Below are positions 28,914-41,134 of a DNA stretch of 64,000 nucleotides, piece by piece. The position numbers and the translations under genes are program-made. The notes below the pieces were generated by a model. The model saw nothing but the letters and a program-made list of their open reading frames with translations. It was not told where the DNA came from and made no database searches. The first letter of the stretch is position 1. Every line of letters starts with the position of its first letter. The stretch is from Anisakis pegreffii (lineage: Eukaryota > Nematoda > Chromadorea > Rhabditida > Anisakidae): assembly GCA_035041965.1 (NCBI GenBank), contig JAPYMA010000346.1:28980-92979 (forward strand), written 5' to 3'.

Positions 28914-30891
28914 CCACCACATATTTGTGAATTTCTATTTAATTTAACAGATATTTCTGAAAAAATATAACACTTTTATAAGGAAACCACCGAAAAAAAT
29001 GAGGTGCATAAAACATTTATTATTATTATAGTGTCGACGACAGTGAATTGATAATTCAATATTAAATTTAATTAGTTCAAAGAATTCAATCAAAAATCAG
29101 ATGCACATCACATGGAATTACATTTGAAATATGATATTTTGCTGTTTGTTTCAAAAAATTTGAGACAATCTAGAGATAGAGAGAGATAAGGGATAAGAAG
29201 ACGACAGCTCCAAAAAAATTGAATTTCTTTTCGAGAAAGTGAAAGATTATTCTATATCGCCGAAAAGAATGAAATGAAACGAAATAATCAACCAAAAGGA
29301 TGGTATAATGAAACCAAAAATGAAACGAGTAAAACAAAACGAACTGACTGAACATAATTTGGTAAGATGCATCGAACAATCTCTAAACTAACCCTAAATT
29401 AACCCCATCAGTCAATATCTATTCAAATAATTGAATATCGCCTTCAGAAATATTTTTACAGTTCAACATTAGTAAATCGAAATCATTACAATGAAAACGA
29501 AGAAAGGAATCCAAATAAAATCACATCAAATCAATGCAACCAAACAATAGAATAACCGAATAGCTATGAGTACTTACAACATTGTCATTTTAACAATTAT
29601 ATATGGACAGTCATGTGACAATAATAATAACAAAAGTCTTTGACAGCATAATTACCACATTCTCGCAGCAATATGTTTTTATGGGCTCATTATCAATAAA
29701 ATCCATTCCTCTTTTCTTATTTAAAATCGAAACTTCAATTTCAGTCCAAAACATAAAAGTGAAAACTTAACTGCAATTAAAACTACACACAAACAATTGA
29801 AAGGTAAATCCAAATCTATTTTTTGATGAAAACTGCTAATCTATTTGAGTGCACCGATAGAATTTCAATTAAAATTCAACATAAAATAATCGCAACTCAA
29901 AGAAATAAACGGATTAGAACAGGCAAAAATATAGTGGATGCACTCCAATTTCCTCAGTTCCACTTAAATTACCGCACGGAACTGTGGCCGCAAACCGAGG
30001 TTCTATTCTACTTTGAGAATATACCTCGGAAATTTCAATGACACATTGTTATTATTATTATCATTGCATTTGCTGAAGAGACGAATTAAAGAAGAGATGA
30101 AATAAACCCATATTTGAGAGAAGCACAAAACGAGAAACAAAGGATAGAAATGACACAAACAGCACCGCTGGCATGAAATGCTTTCAGAATGAACAATTAA
30201 TTCCCTCAAAACCTTATCACTTCATAAACAGAAAAAAGATTATGACCAGAGGAACGATCAGTGGAGGGAAAAAGATCTATCAAAAAAAAAACAGGTAAAT
30301 AATAATCGCTGAGCTATCCTCAAAACAAAACAAAAATAAACAAAGGAATACAAAATTTCCCTGATTAACTCTACAGCAAAATCTGCTTCATTCCAAAATA
30401 AGATTAAAATAATGGAAATTATCAACATAACAAACCCACTGAGAATTCTGAAAATGATTTGATCAGATATCTTGATTCTATGAATATTAAATAACTAGAG
30501 TAATTCCGTTTAAGAGGCTTCGAGAAAGGTCTAATCGTAAGAGTGCAAAAGTGATGACGAAGCACTGAAGGAAGATACAATTAAACCATTATCATCAATA
30601 GAACAAGAAGTCACATCAAGGAGTAGTCTCAGATGATCTTGCTATCAAAAGTAGAAATGAACCAAAACGTTCACAACAATAGAGAATGAACACAAACAAA
30701 TCCTTTCGCAATACTCCTTTCCCAAAGGAATGCATTTGAATAATTGAATATCAAACACAAATAACTTTATTAAACATGAGTTCGCTTGTAAACAAAAGCG
30801 AATCCTCATATTGCATTTGATTAAACATTCATTCCTTGTTTGCTGTTATTAGCGTGCTGACAATTCAAGTCATCGCTGTTATTATTAGAGT
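28914..30891. other. Gene-free block between HDAC11 and EHBP1
   Basis: About 2 kb of AT-rich sequence between the convergent ends of HDAC11 (plus) and EHBP1 (minus). Simple ataataa runs occur, and short frames such as 29823-30041 have no family resemblance. Long 3' UTRs are possible; nothing else can be supported. Confidence 0.4.
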
Positions 30892-33800
30892 TTAGCTGCT
30901 GATTTCCGACCTTATCCAAGTAAATAAACGTTTTGATGCGGACATTGGTTGCTCGAAACCTCGCGAAAAGTTGGCTGCAGCCTCGAGCGTTAATCGATCT
31001 CGCTCGTCAAATTCCTCGTCTCTGCAAAATCAATCCATCCCATCAAACAAAATTCATCAACATCTCAAAATGCACAAAATGAACTCACTCAGCTTCGTGA
31101 TGAATGAGTTTTTGAGAGAGTTGATCTTTCCTATTGACCAATTCCACCAGATCATTCATCAAACGATCAATGTTCTGTTTATCCTCTTCAGTTTTGTCCT
31201 CCTCTGTAACAAGCACAAGCACAATAATGAGCAATAAATCCTCCAGCAAGAATCAACAACGCACGCTCAATCGACGATGCCGAACTCAGTTTCTTCTGGA
31301 TGTTACCGATCTCATCCTGAACGTCCTTCAACTGCTCCAACACGTTGAAATACTCACTCCTCCTCACCAACGCATCTTTCTCATTCAACAAACGCATATG
31401 TTCACGTAACAAACGCTCTTCTTCTTCTGACGATGCTTCTGTAAACGAGACAAAGCATGAACATAACATAACCAATAACCACTAATCAAAAACCAACTTG
31501 TTCTTTTGATGAGCGTACAGATTTTCTCATCCTCGGCTGAAACTTGCGCAAGACGAGCTGACAAATTCGCTTGTTCTTCTTGCATCTTTTCTGAATCTTT
31601 CTGAAACAATCATAATCATAATAATAGCAATAACACATAAAAATAACCAACCTCCCACTGAGAAACAAGTTTTCGCGTCGGCGTTGCTTCAGAAGTGTTC
31701 GATGTTTGCTGTATAGCCGGTGCCATCTGAGAATAAAAAGCTGATCAAACGTCAAATATCATCTCATAATTAGATTCTCAGTTGACCAAACCACAAACAA
31801 CACACATACCGTAATCCCGGCCATCCTCGCTACCGTATCAGCTAACTCCTGTCCTCGCATACTACCGTACCTTTTCACTCGATCGAATGCTGATGGCCAA
31901 CTCTCATTGCGAATCTATAGAAACAACAAGATACTCACTAAAAACAAAATCAACTCAAACCAAACTCACATCTGATTGACTATTCGAAATTCTTTGTGTT
32001 GGACGTTCAAAAGCTGGAATAAGTGGCGCTTCATCTGAAAATACAATCAGTAAAACAAAGAGGTAACCAAATCAAATGAACAGCCACATAAATCTACTAA
32101 CGTACACTTTTTACGCTGCAATATCGGTGAGGGTTGTATCTTCTTGAATTTGTAGATGTTGACTTGCGGGGTTGTTACGGCTACAATACACAACAATCCA
32201 CGACTTTCATGCATACATCACAACAACTCAACTCCATGCAAAATTCTGATCAGCTCCCTATCGTCTCACCCACAACAAAACTTTTTCATTGGTCGATAAA
32301 TTAGCATGGCATGCAAATAACTGCTCGAAGGTTAGTTGTTCAAAAGAAAGAAGGCAAACCGAGACATCGTAATTCATTTTGTGATGTTGTCTGCAACGAT
32401 TCGACTAACGTTTGCGATGCTCGTCTCCTCAGACCAATGTTCGACGTAGATGGTGTGTTCCCTCCAGCAACGTTCGCTGTTCACGTAATAACAACATAGC
32501 ATCATAACATTCACTTCACATTAAGCATCAAAGCGAACAAGCAATACAACTCTCAACTGTACATACCGACTGCAGGTGATTGATTTGTGGTTCCCGGTGC
32601 ACTTTCGCTTATGAATACTGTCGTGCCTTCAGTAGCCGCTGTTTCCAATAAACGTCGAGCCTCTTGTTGCAATCTTCTACGGATTGAACTAACTTATTTC
32701 ACTTTCCGAACAGCAAAACTAACACGCTCTTTCCAATAAAACAACTTCTCACTTTGCTCTCTGTTCGGTTGCCTGCGAGGATGAATGATCGTCATCGCTG
32801 AATATCTCCCTTCTTTTCTTCATTAACTCCTCGTGTCGTGTCTTCACAACCGGTGATAAACGCTTATCACTTAACACTGCACCTACACTCGCGTTTCGAT
32901 TATGTGTAGTTGGTTGGTGCAATCTCAAATTACCATTGCCATCAATTACACTAGCAACGACAGCATATCACTTACTTGTTTTCATCAGAATCCGAATCCG
33001 AATCGAACGGATTCACGAAATGTCGACGTTGTTTTGAAGCCGATCGGTCCAAAGATGCCGTCTTGATCGAGGTACTTCCTGGTGCAACTGCGTCGTAGCG
33101 TGTGCGGTCTTCTGCCTCAAATTATTCTCATCATTATATCACTATATCAATCATAATCAAATAAAAGCAACCGGAATGTTCGTCAGATCGATGGCGTCCT
33201 CCTGCTCACGTTGTTTTCGAAGACTTTCTAATTCGCGCATTACCTTAACAGCTTATTATTAGAATAATCACCACTGTTTTAGCATTATAAAAGAAACTAA
33301 CACTTGTTTCAGATTCAGAAAGGTTGAAAAGTGCTGAGATTCGATGGTCTGATGATTCTTTAGTGCTCATTTGACGTGTCAGCGATGATGCACCTCCTTC
33401 TAAGATGGAACGGAGATCGGTGAGAAACAGCTGAATTTCATGTCGATCCGGTAGTGTCACTGTTATTCCAGCATCTAGTTTGCTGAAAGTTGCGTCATTA
33501 TCGGTGCACATTTGAAAATCTGCATCATTTCAAAAATTAACCGAGTAACGCCAAGTTGTGCCGCGACATTCAACGCTTTTCTACAATTCTCACGTCGTCC
33601 TGAATGCGAATCCGAGAAATCTAGCGACTGGAAGGGGCCGATCATCTCCGGATGATAACGATGTATGATTGTGCATAGTGCGAGACCACTTCGAAAACTT
33701 CTACTGAAAATTATTCATTTTAACAAAAAACTTTCAGTTTGTAAATTCCGAACATCCAAAAGAAATTGCTGCAGTCTTCCACAATGATCAGCACTAACCT

Positions 33801-35943
33801 GAAATCCGTGATCCTGACCTGATGATAGCCCTGTGCCACCCGTTGACACCATGATAGCAAATCTTCGCCTTCAATCACTTCTGGAATATCCACCTTTCTA
33901 GATGGACACTCACAAACTTCTTTGTTCTCGTTTTTAATCGGAAGAATGTCATTCCCATTCAGGCTTTCAGTTATTTTCACTTGTAACTTATCGCTGACTT
34001 TATCAACACTTTTCTTGACATCATCAGTCTTATCTGGTTCAACCTTTTGATACGATATGGCAGTGGTTGCTAGCCGATTTGCTGCTTTATTTGCAATTGG
34101 CGTGTTCTCATTTCTGCAACCGATTTTCATAAAGCGACATGACCAAACAAAGCCTAAACCAAAAACAAAGAAACCATTCAAGTTTTTAACATATCAAATT
34201 GATAAACCTCTGCTGTGCGGATATGACGAATGGATGTGTTTTTTTATTTATTTCGTTCTTTTGAATTTGGTTTTGTGCAGAAATTATTGATGACGGCTGT
34301 TGGTTAGAAGCTGCATTCGATTCTGCAATAATCGTTTGCAAAAACTTAACTGATTCGATCATATTTGCACTGCTAAATTCAAACCAAATACATGCAATCA
34401 ACGATGAACAAAATAAACTAACCAGAAGCTCCAATCTTTACATGAGAAAACGACAAAGGAGATTGAAAAGTAAAATCGAAGTTAAAAATAAAATTCAAAA
34501 AACTGCTTGGAAAAATCAAAAATCTAACGAAGCAAGAAAGATTTTCTCGAAATTCAAAAATTTTCAAATCAAATCAAACCAAAATACAACCAGTTCAGTA
34601 CTTTGTTCTTTAACAGCTTCTGCAAACGGTTTTCCAGACAGAATGTTATCATCAACTTTTCGTCTTGCTTCATCATTTTTCTTAATATGATCAGCTGACT
34701 GGTCTGATGGTGATGTCAATGAATCGTCCAGCGATTTCGATGTTTTATTCCACTGATCAGTATCATTCGATAGTTCTTCTCTCTTCTGCGATGTAATCAT
34801 TGTCGCTGCGCCATCTGTTTCGATTACACATCAATTACGATAATAATGAAAAAATAATAATGATAATAACAAACGCACCCGCAGCATCCACCTCATGTTC
34901 CACACTCGCGCCACGACCATCTCCCCGCATACTTGACGTTTCACTCCTCACTTCTGATTCACTGAAAGAAACACTTCTGAGACAGGTCTAACGAATAAAT
35001 AAATATGACTCACATGCTATCAGCTACATTCAAGAGCGCAGATGTGATCAGTATCTGGATAGAACAATGTGCTACACCGCTCCACAGTGGTCGCATTTTC
35101 AGTTTCACTTCCGAGCTTGTTCCAGGCGTATTCTAGAATATGATCATGTTTCAATACTGGCAGCATACCATTCAGCATTTACAGCTGGAAATTAAACTGA
35201 ACGGGTATTAAATAGCTGTGGTTCTGAATAACTTAATGAGCATCAGCTCAAATAATTGGCTAACATCAACAAGGAAGTCACCCTACTTTATTCAAAGAAA
35301 AATGATGCAGAAGAATAAACCTGAACGAACAGTCGCATATTCAAATTGACCGCTGCGATGGAGCGTTTCTTGCCTTTGGTGGTGCACTCTTCGATGAGCA
35401 GAGTCCATTCCTTATCGTCGTACTCGCGAGTGGTGTTGTCACCGTACAGTGTTGTTTCGACGAGCAACGGATCTGGTGTTTGTACTGGCCACACGATCAG
35501 ACCACGGCACGCATCTGCAAAACTTCCTTCCCACTGACGCGATCTACCTTCCACTCGACGTCGTCTGAAATATTGACCTTTCAATTTTAAGAGACACATC
35601 GATGAAATATTCTTTAACAGGTTCCCAAACGCACAAATTAATACGTGCACTCGGATATCTTTCGCAGGGAATATCACTGCCTGTTCTTGACAAGTTCAAT
35701 CTCCTGCTGAAAATTTGAATATCTATTCTGAAATGTTGAATTCCTTGTCGAAAGATCCAACAGTACACCGCAAAATATGTTTAAAAACAAAAAAAACCTG
35801 TGCAAACAAGCTACAAGAATGCGGTTAGGTTTCCATTGTTCACTATTTGCACAAACAATCAGCAATTCTTGAGGTGTAATCGTGAATCGGTACTTCGCAG
35901 ATTTCTTATTCGAACGTCGTATCCTCCTCCATACAATACTCAT
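30892..35943 (-). CDS. EHBP1: EH domain-binding protein 1 (EHBP1)
   Basis: EHBP1 links EHD/Rab8/Rab10 endocytic recycling to actin. The domain order is complete. An N-terminal C2 domain starts MSIVWRRIRRSNKKSAKYRF with TPQELLIVC and continues CRGLIVWPVQTPDP, REYDDKEWTLLIEE, KKRSIAAVNLNMRLF. A long Ser/Lys-rich linker follows, then a calponin-homology domain with EGEDLLSWCQRVAQGYHQVR, SGLALCTIIHRYHPEM and ITVTLPDRHEIQLFLTDLR. An EH-binding NPF motif lies in VNPFDSDSDSDENK (codons at 33005-33013). The C-terminal bMERB Rab-binding coiled coil shows ERLLREHMRLLNEKDALVRR and LNDLVELVNRKDQL-like heptads. The protein ends KRLFTWIRSEISS at 30892. A gatttag acceptor is 13 nt before the ATG. The C. elegans orthologue is ehbp-1. 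Confidence 0.94.
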
Positions 35944-36952
35944 CGCTTCTCGTCGCCTAAATCAATCACTTCCTTATCGCAACACAACTCAGTACAAATC
36001 CCCACTAGCAGCAAACTCCTAAATAATTGCGCATTCCCTAAACAATCCTCCACAAACTTTACGCAAGAAAATGACACCTCAAACACCAATCATTGCATCA
36101 CTTCAAAGGATCAGTCGACCCTCAGTGTTATACCAGGTTCACCTTCTAACTCACTTATCACTGTAATGTACGGGGTACGTTCACACATCACTACTGAATA
36201 ATGATTTAACACTCAAACGGTTCAATCAAATATACATAACTAATCAAAACCTCTCGTATGACAATTTTCATTTCAGACAAATATCTTCGAACGTCTTAAG
36301 TGACAGACGGCAGGATGCTTGTAAGAAAAATCGCCAGTTGATTGCGGTTATACGCTTCCTATATCGTGACCATATGACTCCAGATCGAGACTCTCAGCTT
36401 GGAAAATACATATTATTCAGAAAGTAGAAGTCATTGTCTGTATGGAAGTATGACGGCTGATAAGATTGAAAGCAGTATTAACCGGTGGAATTGAGTAAGT
36501 GAGAGTAGTAAGGATGAAATCTCAATAAGAATGAATTTTATAAAGTTTGGGTTTACTTCAATCCTGCAGCATGCTGAGGAACTGTTGGGCTGACAAAGTC
36601 TTAGGGAACAGGTGACCATGTCTATGCGGTGCTCATGGCTTAATCTAGTTAACACATTGTGATTTCAAAATGAAACAATATCTCATGAAATTGAAATGTT
36701 TTTCGGCGTGATTGTCACTAACGATGATTCACTCAGCGTATGAAATATGCAAAGAGATCACATCACCATTAAAACAAATGCCTTTCGGGTATGCAAAAGT
36801 CTATCCCTCACCTTAACTCAGCACTCACTTATTAAACGATCTGAATGAACGATAACAAAAACAATATAAGAGCTTTATTTGTCGAAATGAGTATCGTAAC
36901 AACAATAATAATAACAACAGAATATGTGAATAACAATGCTCTGATAACATCC
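35944..36952. other. Intergenic, EHBP1 to RSL1D1-like
   Basis: Contains the EHBP1 5' region and the downstream side of the RSL1D1-like gene. Open frames at 35800-36201 (plus) and 36431-36655 (minus) do not resemble proteins. Confidence 0.4.
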
Positions 36953-38920
36953 TTAATCCTTCTTCAGTACCCCCTTCTTCTTATTTTCTTTGCCAGATTT
37001 CTTTTCCTTCTTCTCAGGTCTCGTTTCCATAATTTTCTTCATTGTCTTCACGACATTTCCCACTTTTTCAGCCCCTTCACCCGTTTCCTTCGCCAATCTT
37101 AGCCTTTTTGCCACTCTTTTTGCTTTTTTTTCCTTCAATCGTCTCTTCTTCGTTCGTTCCAATTGCAACTGAAAACAATCGCAGTTATTAGGGATACAAC
37201 CGCTAGGGACGTAGGGATAGACTCACCTTTAATGGATCGATTTTCGGCTTGAGATCATCCTTCTCCTCCCATTCGTCATGAACCGTTGGATAATAAATCT
37301 TCTTACCAGCTGAAAACTCAACGAAATGTCATTTTAACAACTCAACCCTCCCAGCTACAACACAAAACACCAACTCTGTTCGTCAATGACACTCGTCCTC
37401 CCATCTGGCCTCACTGTCACTTTCAGTCCCTCAGGCAGTGTAGACAACTCATCCGTGAACTCGTTCAGCTTGTAACGTTCCTTCTTACTCACCATCTTCG
37501 GCATTCTTACCGCATTCACGGAACCTTAATAACGAATAACAATCACAACATTCCCTTCATAACAACAATCATTACCAGTATCAGCATATATCGGTATCGT
37601 CGGTCCACCGCTCACCACTTGTAAATTAATCGATCGTATGTTAGGTAACCCTCCCGGGCAGTATTCTGCCAAACGTGCAGCTGCCTCTTCTATATTATCA
37701 CATAAATCCTCACTTGACTCGCTCAAGTTTCCAATCTTCAAACTTCTAAAATCAAGTGAACATTAAGAATTTGACCGATCAAAGTCGTACAAACTGAATA
37801 GAATGAAACGAACGTTCTGACACGATGTGCACTGAGTGGAAAGGATATCGTTGAGAAGCTCTTCTTGATTTGTTCGATCAGATTCCTTTTATTCGTATCA
37901 ACACACAATGGCATCCTCAATTAATCCGATTATAACTCATAACTTCAATTCAAGCAACGCCTTACTTCTTTGCCTTATGAAACTCCTTTCCGCATTCGTA
38001 CCAAACTCTCGGACCAATACTCGCATCAACCAAGAAAATATCATACGCCGAAGCCAACTGTCTCTTCTCTAAATAAGTGTGGTATTCTCGACCCAACTGA
38101 CGGTGCGTTAATATCTAAAAATCAACCGTATAAAACCAGCCTAAGCCTAAACCAACCAAACTAACCTTTTGTACCAAACTTTTATTCAATCCGAATTCCT
38201 CGCCCAGTTTCTCCTCCCACATTCGCGCTTGTTTGTCCACATCCGGATCGAACCAAGCCTCCTTAGATCGATCAAAGTCTGGCATTATCAAGCAAATCGT
38301 CGTGTTGTTCGGGTCGTAGATTGGATGAGGCAACACGCTTAAATGGCAATGCATCATATCAATTTCTACGGAGTTTTGTTATTGAATTCAACAATAAATA
38401 AACCAACATTTTCTTATGCCAAATTTTGCTGTTGTTAACACTCGCTGGTTTTTTATAAACACACTGAACATGCAACATCTGATCGACTTCCGGAAACAAC
38501 GACTTTTGCTGTGAACGACTCGCAATTTGCGATAATATCTGCACAGCTTGTTTCGCCTTAAACGTTTCGTATGAAGATGCGGGCCTAAGGTGTCAAACAT
38601 TAGAGTGACCTGTTTTCTGATTGACTTCAGGAAATTGAGTTGGTCATCATCACCACATTCCACATCTTGTTTCAGTGAGAATTGATCACTTGACGGAACA
38701 CTTTCTTCTTTGGTTTCATCAACCTTAATAGTAAATACGAATACAAATCTGTTTGTTCGACAATAATAACATTGCAACTACAATATTGATGATAGTTAAA
38801 ACTCACAATATCATTTCGTTTCGTTTCCTTTTCATTCACCTTTTTCTTTCGTTTGACAGTTTTTCCAATTTTTAATTTTTTAACACTTTTACCCGTTTTC
38901 TTCACGAATGTTGAAACCAT
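36953..38920 (-). CDS. RSL1D1: Ribosomal L1 domain-containing protein (RSL1D1-like)
   Basis: A nucleolar L1-fold protein of the RSL1D1/Cic1 group, involved in large-subunit ribosome assembly. A Lys-rich N-terminus (MVSTFVKKTGKSVKKLKIGK) precedes helical and beta parts of an L1 domain: PEVDQMLHVQCVYKKPA, DPNNTTICLIMPDFDRSKEA, LGREYHTYLEKRQLASAYDI with FLVDASIGPRVWYECGKEF, MPLCVDTNKRNLIEQIKKSF and MKIGNLSESSEDLCDNIEEA. The LVDASIGP loop and the IGNL block are the clearest family signatures. The C-terminus is a very basic Lys/Arg helix (KRRLKEKKAKRVAKRLRLAK) typical of nucleolar proteins, stop at 36953. The orthologue call is by domain order and composition, so symbol confidence is moderate; ribosomal protein L1/L10a itself is excluded by the tails. 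Confidence 0.82.
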
Positions 38921-39232
38921 TATAAAAGCGACTCTCTCAAAATACCAAATTAATTTTTAATTTTTGTCAATTTTCCACACAATTGCAATTTCTTCCTCCA
39001 AAGTATAAAGTTTCTACAATAATATTTGCTAATTTCTCTAATTCTGGTCGGAACATGTTCAGATCTCTAGATACTCTCTTCTTAATTAAATGGTCATAAC
39101 GAATAATCTATTTAAGTGAGCATCACATGCTCATTGAAATAACGATCAGATTATACTGAGATTTAATTACGACACGCACGCAACTTTCATCCAATCTTTT
39201 ATTCAATACAACTGCACAGAACAGAACAGTAA
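38921..39232. other. Short intergenic, SDE2 to RSL1D1-like (same strand)
   Basis: 312 bp between the SDE2 stop and the downstream RSL1D1-like ATG. The spacing would allow an operon-like arrangement, but no U-rich spliced-leader signal is convincing here. Confidence 0.4.
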
Positions 39233-41026
39233 TTAATGTTTTCTGTTCGTGTTCGCCATAACGCATTTCGGGTATTGTTCTCGTTCCAAACCCTTCACCG
39301 AAAACAGTCTCGCTGCACGCTCGTTCAAAGATCCACCACATTTCAAACCGCGAACTGAAATTTAATCATTGAAATAACATCAAATAAGCAATCACAAACC
39401 AACTTTCAAGAGCATATTTGAGGTGCTTTAAACCCAGAGCCTCTAACTGCTCAACACTCTCGAATTCATCCAAATTGATATCGTCGAATTTTGCATTTAT
39501 CTCACATTTATTCTTCTCACTCTCATTCACCACCGAATTTCCAATACCTTCATCATTCTTCTTCTCAATTTGAATCTCTTTTTCAACGACTCCACTGAAA
39601 CTTTTACGATTATGTCGTAGCAATTAACAACATGTGGTCAATTCTGTACACAATTGCTGGTACAACAGCAAAAAACATTAAGCGTATGTCGATTAAAATG
39701 ATGAATTCGAAGAATCCTTCATTCACTCACCTTTTATTATTATTATCAAGTTCTTCTTTTTCAATAAGTTTCTGTTTCTTGCAAAGTTCCTCTTCCGTGC
39801 CATTCATATTTTTACGTTTCGAAATGCCGAAACCACTTGGCCCAGGTACATCCTCATCATCTGTGAGTTCCAAATCCGAATCCGATTCCTGATCAGCCAA
39901 CTGGGTTAATTTCTTCAACGGGTATCCTTTATCTCCTCCAGAATCCACATTGGTCTTCCCATTCGGTTTGCCATTTTCATCAGTTTTCGACAACGAAGCT
40001 AACCCTGGAACCGTACTAATTATTCTTTTATTCCAATTATCATTTGATTTTCAAATGAATTATCGCTTCACTCTCAACGCACCAATTTCAAACGCGTCAT
40101 TCGTCTCATCCAATATCTTCTCTCTTGTTTCAATGTAAGTCTGGTCACTGAATTCGTGTTTCGGAGGATCACCTTTCAACTTTTCGTATTTTTCTTGTCT
40201 GAAACGATCGAACATTCTCTTATTGTCTCGTTCTTATCTAAATCTGTTCATATAAAATGAAATCCAACCGTTTTCTGCGTTTTGCTTCCTCGCGTTCTGC
40301 TGCTTTTTCGATCCACTTTCTCAATTTCTCCTCCTCCTTCACATCCGCCAAACGTCGTCCAGTTAAGTCACGACACATCAGTTGATTTGTGGATCGATGA
40401 ATACGAAACGACCGCAGCAATGAACCAAATCCTGCAATTGTCTAGTGAATACAAATAACGAAACATTTTCATCCAATCATTTTTGAAATACAATTAAAGG
40501 ACATACCTCCTTTACCACCACGAAGACGAAAATGTACATCAAATGCGACGTCTGGATGTAAAAATTGCCAGTCAACGATTTCTTTGCCATTCACGGTTAC
40601 GTAGAATGAATCTGCTGGTAATTTGTATAGATCTTGAAGCGTTTTGATGGCCGGGAAAGACGGATTATCCATCTGAAAGATCATTCAGCGGGTGAGTTTA
40701 AAACGTATTGGTGACAACATAAACTCGTAATGAGTCGGATTTGCTGACTGAATAAAATAAAATAAAAATCATGAGATGTTGTCCTCGAAACTCAAGGGAA
40801 TACCCTCGAAGGAAAATCCGACGTTTGAATTGGCCTGTGTAACGCGATGCGAATGGCCGTTCGACTATTAACTGGCATGGGCGTGACTTACGTATGTGAT
40901 GTGACAGCGATCAAACAACAATTTCATGCAAACAGAAAAGTTTGTGAACGAGGCAACAGGGAATGGCAGTAGCATGATCCAAATCCCTCCTTCAAAATAC
41001 TCGATCATCGTGGACTTTGCCATCAT
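39233..41026 (-). CDS. SDE2: SDE2, ubiquitin-fold splicing and genome-maintenance factor
   Basis: SDE2 is made as a ubiquitin-fold precursor that is cut after a GGKGG motif; the freed C-terminal part acts in splicing of selected introns and, in vertebrates, in replication-fork protection. Visible are the ubiquitin-like part (IKTLQDLYKLPADSFYVTVN, then DVHFRLRGGKGG with the processing site), then SLLRSFRIHRSTNQLMCRDL with TGRRLADVKEEEKLRKWIEK. An acidic middle contains DSDLELTDDEDVPGPSGFGI. A C-terminal SAP-like motif reads VEQLEALGLKHLKYAL and KCGGSLNERAARLFSVKGL, stop at 39233. The first exon (40892-41026, MMAKSTMIEYFEGG..) joins by GTAAGT to an exon beginning at 40672, but its match is weak; the ATG at 40672 is an alternative start. 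An acattcag acceptor is 19 nt before the upstream ATG. Confidence 0.88.
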
Positions 41027-41134
41027 GTTCGATTTCACTCTTCAACTGAATGTAAACTGATGAATATTTCAGGAATCATAAACCAGAAAATTGAATCGAT
41101 CGGTATGTTTGCCGTTTTGAAATAACCTTGCGGA
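41027..41134. promoter_or_regulatory. 108-bp divergent start region of SDE2 and PGS1
   Basis: Only 108 bp separate the two predicted start codons. An acceptor-like acattcag for SDE2 (minus, AG at about 41046) and atatttcag for PGS1 (plus, AG at 41071-41072) lie between them, about 25 bp apart. Confidence 0.6.

Noticed and set aside
36953..41026. Operon of SDE2 and RSL1D1-like
   Set aside because: Same strand with a 312-bp gap, but no convincing internal leader-acceptor signal before the RSL1D1-like start.
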